DNA of 64,000 bases from Prorocentrum cordatum (taxonomy: Eukaryota; Sar; Dinophyceae; Prorocentrales; Prorocentraceae): contig CAUYUJ010015284.1 in assembly GCA_963575745.1 (NCBI GenBank), forward strand, positions 92,501 to 156,500. Direction: 5' to 3'. Each line of letters opens with the position of its first letter. The stretch's first letter is position 1. Both the position numbers and the translations under genes were made by a program. The notes under the pieces are model-generated. The model had not been told where the DNA came from. It saw only the letters and a program-made list of their open reading frames with translations, and did no database searches. Shown piece after piece: positions 19,813-28,109 of the stretch.

Positions 19813-21994
19813 TTTAAAACAAGCCCAGCGAAAGCCCATTTCTCAGCAATTCAGTCTGTTAAATAATTGTGCGCGGAGGGGGGCCGGATATTTTCCGGAC
19901 GTCGTCAGGGGAGAGAGAAGAGTAGTATTCATATTTGTTTAGCTGTTGAGGAGGGAGGGGGCGGAAGAAATGGAAGGAGGAGTGAGACAGGAGGAGAAAG
20001 GGCTTTTGACTGCACTTAGCTCGTTGCAAGTAGCTTGAGCGGGGCGGCCGCAGGTCGGCTAGGCGGCAGACAGAGCCCGCCTAGCGGGCACTACAAAGGA
20101 TCTCCGCTCCTGGTCCGTCCGCAAGCAAAAGCGATTCTTCGCCATTGGACCTGCATGTTGGGCGGGGGAGGTATTGGCACCGAAGGGGAGGGAGGGGGAA
20201 TATATGAGGAAGAGAAGGGATCGGTGCCGTGCGAGAGTCACTAAGCGCGCCAGCTAGGCGTTGCCCTATGCGGGCAGCGCTGAAAGACTGAAGAGCAGCA
20301 CAGCTGGCCTCAGGAACGGCCACCTGGGAGCATGGCTTAGCCATGGATATGAGCGGGATGAGTAGGAGGAGAGCCAAAATGGCAGTGCCGCGCTGTAGGG
20401 CGGCAGTGTCGGAGCGGACCAGGAGGGAGAGGCTGGCATTGCCGCCTAGAGACCTAGGAAGCCCCATCGGAAACGCACGTGACCGGTAAGGGGGGCAGGT
20501 AAGAGAATGCCTGTGCTGTACTTGGCTTCTTAGTGTTAGCGGGATTCGCCGACACGTGGTAAGAGGAGGAGGGAGGAACTCTAGGGGGGGTGAAGGAGTA
20601 TCTTGCACAGCCAAGAAGCACTAAGGCGAGGTAGCTGTCCGCAGCAGGTGCGCACCTCTGACGGGCAGCATTAGCCGAGAGATACTCGGCAGGAGGGAGG
20701 GGGGGTTCCCCGGAGGATGCTCTGCCAAGGAGCTGCCGTGAGCGGAAAATGCCATTTGCGCCGAAGACGGCCGCATGGAGACCAGCTATATGCCAAGACG
20801 GTGCAACGTATGACATAACATTGCATTGAAAAATGCGTTGCTAGCATTGTCTGGCCGGCCGTGCCGAGGAAGAGGGAGGAATCGAGTAAACTGTCATGGC
20901 ATTGTCTGTAGGACCACTCTGCGGAAGATGACTGGTAGCGCCTGCGGCTTCGCCGAGACCTGCAAACTTGAGGCGGGGTGCCGCTGAGACAAGTGCGTGA
21001 CAGGTGCATGCGCACTGCGCCGAGTCGGAAGCCACAGGGCTGCTGAAAGCAGTCTACGGTCGCTGTCCAAAAATCCTGACGCCGAATGTGGTGTGGTCCC
21101 TTGGCCTGGTGTGCGAATGACCCTGGACATGGAGCGTACTGCACGGCACGTAATACGTAATGCGCGAGGAAAGGACCAGGAGGAGGGAGTGCCAAGGGGC
21201 AAAAAAGAGGATCGAGGAGATGCACTGAGTGGGCTTTCGGTGTCAACCGTCAACGTATATCGGCTTGTGCGCGTAAAGCGGCTGAGCCACGCAGTGCAAG
21301 TCGTAAGAGTGCTGCGACCTAGCATCGAGCATTGGCTTGGCCTTACCAGAGGCCTTCGCGCTTTGGGCGGCCTCGGCCGAGCGTCCTAGCACTGTTGCGA
21401 GCTGTGCTGTTCCCGGCGGCCCTCGCCGTCGGGCGGACGCAAATGCAAAGTGTGGCATGCCGCTCAATGGCAAAAGCGCTTATAGGACGATGACCGTACC
21501 CTAGATCCAAAACTGGACATGTGATGCCGATAAGGCAGGCGGCGAGAGGCGCTCGAGCGTGAGCAGAGAGCAAAGAGCAGAGAGCTGTGCATGGGATGCA
21601 CATGCCTGTGCCGTGTTTGTGTGACGCTTGTCCATGCGAGTACCTGGCCATTGAAGGGTGAAACACGGGACGAACCAAGGCGGAGGAGGAGGATGGACAG
21701 GTGAACGAATATGGTAGACAAAAGCGCAAATACAGGTGCACAGGAGGAAAGAAGGGAGAGAGAGGCACGGCGTGAGCACGGCGTCATCGCATCGCGCCGA
21801 CCCTGACGGGCAAGCGACCCAGCGGTAGCCGGCTTTTGGGCCAGAATGCTAAAGCCGCCTCGAGCGGAGAGCCCTCAGGGCTGGGTGCACGAGGCCGTGA
21901 GACTCGAGGGGCGCCGATGCTAGCTCTTGTTCGCTGCGGCCGGCTGCCTCGGGCCGGTGGGCTAAGTGCTTACGCGGGCGCAGTGTGAGACGAC
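19813..21994. other. Unassigned stretch
   Basis: Several minus-strand frames of 100-190 residues overlap here, but they are Ser/Pro/Arg-rich and lack recognisable domains. A 13-nt match to the reverse complement of the DinoSL (GAGCCAAAATGGC, 20371-20383) is too short to interpret. Confidence 0.4.
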
Positions 21995-22843
21995 TCACGT
22001 CAGTGCTGCCTCTGAGTCTTCAGCATCAGAGGACGGAGGCAGATCCCAATAGGGGCGCCCCAGAGGCAACGAAGGAGCGGTTGCGGTAGGCATCCGTGCG
22101 GCAGCCGCCGCGTCCAGTGCCGCTCGCGCAGGAGTGCTAGTGAAAAAAGGCCGGGGACTGCCAGGTCGTGGCGGTCTCAGAGCCGTGGGGCACGGCTGTG
22201 GCGCCCCGGACATTGAGACCGCCTGCGCCCTCGGAGAGGCTGCTGAAAACCTGAGCGTGGCTGAGGGCTGCGTGAAGGCCCTAGGCTGCTGCACGGTCGC
22301 CGGCGTATGCACTGGCACTGCTGGCGTATGTACCGGCACAGGTACTGGCACTGGTAATGGCTGAGGCACTGCTGGCGTATGTACTGGCACTGCTGGAGCT
22401 GGGACTGCTGGCGTATGTACTGGCACTGCTGGCATTGGGATTGCTGACATTTGTACTGGCACTGCTGGCATATGCACTGCTGGCGTATGTACTGGCACTG
22501 CTGGCGAATGCGGAATTGGCACTGCTGGTATTGGTACTGGCTCAGGTACTGGCACAGGTACTGGCACTGGTACTGGCTCAGGTACTGGCGCTGGTACTGG
22601 TGAGGCGGCGCGCGCTACGGGGGCAGGCTGCGGTGCCCGCTCGGCTGCGGCCGTGGACAGAAGAGCCGCATGAAGCGCGCCTCCCAGCCGGGAGCTGCAC
22701 GAGCCGCGATGCGCCAGCGCGTCGAAGGCCCGCAGCAGGCCCTGCACCGCTCGCGCGTCGGCGCGGCGGTACTGCTCACGCCGGGCCGCGGCACTGCGGG
22801 GGGGCCTGCGACGGGGCCGGGCCGCCCGCTCGGGGGAATCCAT
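21995..22843 (-). CDS. Proline-rich protein gene, copy 2
   Basis: A complete frame of 282 residues if started at ATG 22843-22841; the same frame is open upstream to 23110. I prefer 22843 because the near-identical copy at the window start has its shared sequence from that point. Order: a basic N-terminus (MDSPERAARPRRRP), a short helix-like segment, about 130 residues of VPVP/HTPAVP repeats encoded by a minisatellite, a mixed segment (TQPSATLRFSAASPRAQAVS), and an acidic end (DLPPSSDAEDSEAALT). No signal peptide or membrane segment is evident and the family is not recognised. Two nearly identical copies 22 kb apart in the same orientation suggest either a recently expanded gene family or a part of a mobile element. 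The repeat-encoded tract leaves doubt whether it is translated. Confidence 0.5.
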   Translation of the reverse strand: MDSPERAARPRRRPPRSAAARREQYRRADARAVQGLLRAFDALAHRGSCSSRLGGALHAALLSTAAAERAPQPAPVARAASPVPAPVPEPVPVPVPVPVPEPVPIPAVPIPHSPAVPVHTPAVHMPAVPVQMSAIPMPAVPVHTPAVPAPAVPVHTPAVPQPLPVPVPVPVHTPAVPVHTPATVQQPRAFTQPSATLRFSAASPRAQAVSMSGAPQPCPTALRPPRPGSPRPFFTSTPARAALDAAAAARMPTATAPSLPLGRPYWDLPPSSDAEDSEAALT

Positions 22844-22946
22844 GGCGCGCCCGCTGAGAGGGGCAGGGGGGGGAAAGGAGGAAGCGGCGCGGGGGGGCGC
22901 CCGTGGCGCTGGCTGGCAGAGCAGATGCTCGGGCCAGCTTGCGCTG
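22149..22946. repeat. Long direct repeat, copy 2
   Basis: Partner of 1-798, with a handful of substitutions. The sequence left of 22149 (AGTGCTAGTGAAAAAA and back to 21995) shows how the repeat continues beyond the window start. Confidence 0.9.
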
Positions 22947-23197
22947 AGGAGAAAGGGGCGAAGGAGGGGGAATGACGGGGGTTTTCGGGAGGTCCAGGGC
23001 CGCTTCTTGGGAGGAGGGGGGGAAGTCTTGGGGCTTCCCAGAGTCGCCTCGACGCCGCGATCCTCTTGGGCCCTGTGCCCATCTTGAACTCCAGCGTCGA
23101 GAGTCCACACGCGCGGGTCGGCTCCGCCCTTCCCGACCAGTTGCCTCCCCCTCTCCTTCCCTAGCAGCCCCCGTCACCTTCGGCTACCACTCTTCGG

Positions 23198-24510
23198 TCA
23201 CGATCGCCCGGGAGGGGCCCCGCCCCATCCAAACTCCGCGGAGGTGTGGGCGATGAAGTCGGTCGCGATTTTGGGTCTCGCTCCACACTGCGTCGCTTCC
23301 AACAAGTTGGGTAGCAGGCCTTTCATTCGGGAGCGTAGGAAGCTGCCGTGCATCTTACCAGTAGCGTTGTCGAGGAAGATGCCTCGGTAGGACTTCGGCT
23401 GTTCTATAGCCCCCTGGCCCTTGTGGAAGCGCGTGGAGCGCCCGCCCTTGGCGGCGATGGGCTCGGTGCTCTCAATCTGTGTTTTGACCAGAGTGGGATG
23501 TAGAAGACGAGCCATTCCTTCGGGGTCTGATCTGGCCATGTCGTCTGTAAGTTGATCTGGTCTTCCTCGTCGCCCTCTCTTGGCAGCAGCCAACTGGCTA
23601 GTATGCTGGTGTCTAGGGGTGATGTTCTGGATCTTAGGTGTTGGCCGCGTTGTGCAAGTGCACTCGTTGTAGTCCTTGGCTGGCCCGTCGGCGTCAGTCA
23701 TCTGGCTCATCTCGATCTTGCCATGGCGTTCCAAGGCGTGGTCGGCGATCTCGGTCTTGGTTGTGAGGGGTTTGCCGTCCTCGGTGCTGCGAATGATAGG
23801 CGTGGGCGGCTTTTTGGGCTTTCGCCCCCCGAAGGCCAGCAGTCGTTTGGCATGTGGGGCCTCTTGTCGCGGTGCGTGATCGTCGACGGCGGTGCTCATT
23901 TCGTCGGCGGTCTTCTCCAGGAATGCATCGCGGTCTTCTTCGATCAATTTCCTGAGCAGCGGTGGTTGATTTGAGGAACTGTACGATGGTGTCGTAGTAG
24001 TGCTTGGCGTTGTCGAGGTGGTCGGTTGTTGTTGTCGCGGCTCTCGGCGCTGCTCTGTTGCAGGGGGCAGGGTTTCCGAAGATTATGGGTGCGGCAATGA
24101 GTTGGGCGTAGACGTTGATGTTGGCCAAGAGCCCCGCGTCCGCTGGGTTGGGGAGCATGGCGTCGCGCGAGAGGAACTTTGCTGTGCGTCGGAGCCGCTT
24201 CATGCCGTAGTCGTTGGTGATGCCGCTCTTCTTGATGATGCGGGTCGTCTTGAGCAGGTATCGGCGGACTCGTAGCAGAGCTGAAGACCGATTTGTGATG
24301 TAGGGCTTGTGTAGGGTGCGGCCGTGGGACCGGAAGCACTCGTAGGCAGCCTTTGTTATCTTCTCGGTGATGGTGGCGAGGTGGCCGTTGACGTTGGCAT
24401 CCCATGTCTGGCCCCCGATGTCGCGTAGCTTATCGCTGAACTTCTTGCGCCAGGCGTCGCCGGCTAACTTGTACTCATCAAGCTTAGGGGCGCCCTTGGT
24501 GGCCGAAGGC
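23198..24510 (-). pseudogene. LINE reverse transcriptase N-terminal region, truncated
   Basis: Minus-strand continuation of the retroelement after its endonuclease. From about 24500 to 23950 one open reading carries the linker (KLAGDAWRKKFSDKLRDIG; GHLATITEKITKAAYECF; LLKTTRIIKKSGITNDYG). A frameshift near 23945 joins to the frame at 23198-23947, which contains the RT entry region (RFHKGQGAIEQPKSYRGIFL, LLEATQCGARPKIATDFIAH), typical of RT motifs 1-2 in dinoflagellate LINEs. Similarity ends near 23200, before the catalytic Asp boxes, so the palm domain is missing. Upstream it is collinear with the endonuclease and RNase H. It is dead because of truncation and frameshift. Confidence 0.8.
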
Positions 24511-25259
24511 GCAATCTCGTATGCGAGCTCCAGCTTGACGGGGTAGTGGTCATCCTTGGAGTCGAGGTCGCAGCCGTTGTCGGTGCCATACAGGACAGAG
24601 CACGCCTCGATCGAGTCCAGGTATCCCTCTGGAAGGATGACGTAGTCGATGCGGCGGGGTTTCTTGCCTGAGCGCCAGGCTGTGCTCGGGCTCGTGGCTG
24701 ACGAACGCGCGGTGGCCGCGGGGTGGTTGGAAGGGGCAGCTCGTGGAGCCTTCGACTGTTAGGATTTTTTCTGCTTCATGCCCTGGTCGCCAATCGCTGT
24801 GCTAATGATGTCACCTGTTCTGGCATTGGCGTCTATCAGGATGATGCTGATCTGGTATTTTTCTGTCGCCTCGGTCAGTTTCTTCCAGAAGCAGGTCTTC
24901 TCGGCCTCGAGGGCTTTGGAGTGGGGCGCGTGGGCAACGCGCGGCACGTGCGGGAAGCTAGTTGCGCTCACGCTGATGATGATGAGCCTTGGGTCCTTCT
25001 CGATGACGATGAATTGGTCGGGCTTGAAGTAGAGCTCTTGCTTGCCAAGTCTCCCGTACGGCTTGCTAAGGAGGACGTGGGGATCGCGTCCGTAGTTGTA
25101 GCCCTTATTGCCGCTGGAGGTGACGTGGTAGCTATTGGCGATGGCGCAGGAGGCGTCGTCTTCTTTCTCTGAGTCGCGCATTCCCTATGGCGTCCTGGCC
25201 TCCTGAATGCCGATGTTGTGTAAGTCTTCTTCATATAGGCTGGCCATCGTGGTCTTGAG
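24511..25259 (-). pseudogene. AP-like endonuclease domain of the LINE
   Basis: Endonuclease/exonuclease/phosphatase-type domain that in LINEs nicks target DNA. It starts in the previous ORF (IEISIATFNIQTG) and continues in the same frame through an in-frame TAA (25260-25262) and a TAG near 25184. Recognisable pieces are the catalytic Glu region (IGIQEAR), HVLLSKPYGRLGKQELYF, APHSKALEAEKTCFWKKL, the Asp/Asn motif IILIDANARTGD, and the C-terminal TAWRSGKKPRRIDYVI and SKDDHYPVKLEL. The segment between DANARTGD and TAWRSG appears shortened and frameshifted. Two stops and this deletion make it a pseudogene. Confidence 0.85.
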
Positions 25260-26927
25260 TTAGTTGATCTTCTCGTTCCTTCGTTTTGCTCCTTCTTTTG
25301 GCTCCCGACCAGTCTGTATGTTGAAGGTCGCGATGCTGATCTCTATCTCGGTCGTTCTATCGCTGGCCTCGGTCGGCTTGCGGAAGTGGCTAGTTTCAGC
25401 GGTCGTCAGGACGTTGGTTGCCGTGAGACTGCCATGCTCGAAAGTGGGGTAGGCCTCCGTGGTGTTCTCGTCTGCGTCAAGCAAGAACTCCCAGTCCCGA
25501 TGGTAGGTGCCGTCCATTATACTTGCCCATTCTTGTTGTGGAGCTGGTACGGCGGTGATTCGTCCGCGGTTGGCGACCGCGTCGGCATTTTCGTTCCAGG
25601 GGTTGTGCTCGTGGGCGTGGACATGCTGCAGGTCGATCTTCTGGCTGGCCATGTCGTAGAGGATGCAGAGCGTCCTGACGAGGTCGGGATCGTGGTCGGC
25701 GAAGGCCATCCTCTTCGCAAGCTGCAGGGCCCCCAGCGAGTCCGTAGAGATCGTGACAATGTTGTCGAGGTTGCGGTGGATGACCCAGGCGAAGGCCCAT
25801 ATGAGTGCGGTGATCGCGACGGTGATGGATGTCGTTTCCAGGTTGCTGTTAACCTTCACGGCGATGTCGGTGCCGCTCTTGTGTTTCCCGACTATCGCTC
25901 CTTGAAATGTGACGCCGCGTTCGTCTTCCCCAGCGATAATCACTGCCCATGCGTCTTCGTTCGGCTGCTCCGGGTGCTTAGAGCCGTCGGTGAAGAGGTG
26001 GATCCTTGAGTGCGGCTGCAGTGGTCTCGGTGGATGGTGGCGAAGCATGTGCTCGGCGGTCTCGTTGAGGCTCTTGTCGTGGAATTCGAAGGTTGGTGTC
26101 GGATACTGGGTCTGCTGTAGAGTCTGTTTCATGGTGGGTCTTGCGTTGAAGTCAACTCGGTTCAGCAGCTGTGGTGTCGGTGGTGCTGGTTGCTGCTGCA
26201 GGAGGTCAGGTGGAAGTGGTATCTTTGCAGGGGGGGCTCGGAGAGGTTGGACTGCCTTCCCGGTAGCGGCCCTGGTCGATGCGGCTGCACGGAGAGGGGA
26301 GGGTCGAGGTTGTTGCTGTGTCGTAGGGACGAGGTTGTTGCACGGGGTAGGTGGGGGTTTGGGTATTGTGGTTGTGTCGTCGGTGCTATGAGTGGGTGGG
26401 GTCGAGGTCGTTGCTTGAGGTGGTTGTCTGTTGTGGAGCATGGCGGGAGAGCTGGGCTTGACGGCTGGAGGGTGGTTGTAGTGCTGAAGTGGGGTGTCTA
26501 GGTATGTATCTTCGCTGTCTGGGATGTCACGTGGGCTAATGCCGTTAGAGAAGGCCACTGGTGGGCCCGATGGATATCTGCGAGGCTCCCAAGGAACAGG
26601 GGTGGTAGGAGCTTGAATGCCTAGGTGGCCTGGCGCCTGCGGGTATCCGCTGGTCGTGGGTCGGTCGGGCACGATTGGGCGAGGTGCCTCGTCCTTCGTT
26701 GGCCGCGCGTGCGGGAGGGTGGGCGCCTCGGGCTCGTGGAAGCCTGGAGGGCGCTCGGAGTCGTTGCTGGCCCTGGGTGTCGCCAGGGTCCAGCCAGCTC
26801 GTCGCCGTGGTGCTGATCTTGGTGCAGCAGCACCTCGGCTGGAGGCAGTCGTTGCTGCTGTTGCTGCTTCAGGCTTTGCTGCGGCTGGCGTCGGTTGATC
26901 TCTTCGTCGGGGATCCTGAAAGGTCAT
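25260..26927 (-). CDS. Retroelement ORF2 start: Pro-rich region, RNase H, endonuclease start
   Basis: An uninterrupted frame (577 residues from a GTG at 26993; 555 from the first ATG at 26927, which I prefer because an SL-like relic lies just upstream). The first 300 residues are Pro/Thr/Ala-rich. An RNase H domain follows, with Asp in RIHLFTDGSKH, Asp in VTISTDSLGALQLAK and Asp in HNPWNENADAVANRG; the usual Glu cannot be placed with certainty (NLETTSITVAITALIWA is the candidate region). The last 30 residues are the first strand of the endonuclease. RNase H therefore precedes the endonuclease in one frame, the reverse of the common LINE order. It is part of a decayed element, as the frame ends at a stop inside the endonuclease. 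Confidence 0.8.
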   Translation of the reverse strand: MTFQDPRRRDQPTPAAAKPEAATAATTASSRGAAAPRSAPRRRAGWTLATPRASNDSERPPGFHEPEAPTLPHARPTKDEAPRPIVPDRPTTSGYPQAPGHLGIQAPTTPVPWEPRRYPSGPPVAFSNGISPRDIPDSEDTYLDTPLQHYNHPPAVKPSSPAMLHNRQPPQATTSTPPTHSTDDTTTIPKPPPTPCNNLVPTTQQQPRPSPLRAAASTRAATGKAVQPLRAPPAKIPLPPDLLQQQPAPPTPQLLNRVDFNARPTMKQTLQQTQYPTPTFEFHDKSLNETAEHMLRHHPPRPLQPHSRIHLFTDGSKHPEQPNEDAWAVIIAGEDERGVTFQGAIVGKHKSGTDIAVKVNSNLETTSITVAITALIWAFAWVIHRNLDNIVTISTDSLGALQLAKRMAFADHDPDLVRTLCILYDMASQKIDLQHVHAHEHNPWNENADAVANRGRITAVPAPQQEWASIMDGTYHRDWEFLLDADENTTEAYPTFEHGSLTATNVLTTAETSHFRKPTEASDRTTEIEISIATFNIQTGREPKEGAKRRNEKIN

Positions 26928-26954
26928 CCTGATGAGGAAGGAAGTGGCGACTGG

Positions 26955-26971
26955 GAGCCAAAATGGCTGCG
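26955..26971 (-). other. Probable spliced-leader relic
   Basis: On the minus strand the 17-mer reads CGCAGCCATTTTGGCTC, 16 of 17 identical to the DinoSL core (CGTAGCCATTTTGGCTC). It ends about 27 nt before the ATG of the retroelement ORF. The frame is also open through it, so chance coding similarity is not excluded. Confidence 0.5.
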
Positions 26972-26993
26972 CGCCAAGAGACTGCCATAGCAC

Positions 26994-28109
26994 GCGGGTC
27001 GGTCGATTCGCGGGGAGCTCGATGTCGTCGCCCTAGGTGGCCGTGTCCTGGGAGTCGTGGTCGCCTCGGGGTCGTGGGGGCCTTGTGGGCGCATGGTGCT
27101 GGGGGTAGCCCTGGGGTGCCGCCAGGGTCCAGCCGAAGCTCTGTCCCGCTGCTGCTTGTGACTCTGGGGGGCGTCCGGTCGCGTCGCAGCTCCTGCCGGG
27201 CCAGGGGGCGGCTCTTCTGGTTTATTTCGCCCAGAAACACCGCTTGGGCCCCCCCTGGCCTGCTGCAGTTGATTGTCGTTGCTGATGGCGTCTGGAGGTG
27301 TGGCGGCCTCTGCTGGGCCAGGGGGCGGCTCTTCTGGTTTATTCCGCCCACAAACACCGCTTGTGCCCCCCCTGGCCTGCCGCCGACGATGGTCTGGACT
27401 GGCTGAGGGTTGGCTCCCCAGTCCAGCGCGGGTCCCAGAGTTGTCTTGGCCGCACCCAGAGTGGATTGCCCACTCACGGGTAGGGCTGCCTGGCCTGGGG
27501 ATCCTGCCTGTCGGTGAGATGCTGGGGCAGAAGCGTACCTTTTTGAAATGCTTGACGTCCTGCTTGTCGTTGACTGTGTGTGGGCGCGGTCGGTGAGGGG
27601 CGACATCCCTGGCGAACCTTGCCGCGGCTGGCGGCGTGCTTGGAGGTGTCGTCGACGTCGGGGCCGACCGTGACTTAGCCTCTGGTGGTTTGCCGTGTGC
27701 TATGTATTGTGGTGTGCTGAAGAATGTGGGGGGGGGCGCCATGCCTAGCGCGTGGCGTCTATGCGATGATGCTGCTCTGCTGGGCCTTCTCGCCCCCCAG
27801 TGCGAGATGTAGCGGCCGAGGGGTTGGTCCTCGCTCCGCTAACAGGTGGCGGCAGCTGCAGAGAGTGGGTTGCCCACTGCTCGCTTGATAGAGGGTAGGG
27901 TTGAGGGTTGGGTAGGTGCGGCACGCTGTCCCCGAAGCACGTACCACATTGTTGGAGAGGGCGGCAGTGGTGGTGAAGTCGGCGCGCTGCGGCAGCACTG
28001 CACGAGTCGATGTCGCTGGGCACGTGGACTGCGGGGTCTTCTGGTGCCTGGTGTGGCCTTTCTGCCTGGGCCAGTCGCCCCCCAGGAAGTTGTGGCGCTG
28101 CTAGTTTTT
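26994..28109 (-). pseudogene. Pro-rich region between ORF1 and ORF2 of the element
   Basis: Several overlapping minus-strand frames are Pro/Gly/Thr-rich. A direct repeat of about 64 bp (27201-27264 and 27318-27381, offset 117) gives twice the peptide GRNKPEEPPPGPA, implying internal duplication in a once coding region. I cannot assign a single intact frame. Confidence 0.45.

Noticed and set aside
20371-20383. 13-nt match to the DinoSL (reverse complement)
   Set aside because: Too short, flanking SL bases do not match, and no gene follows on that strand.
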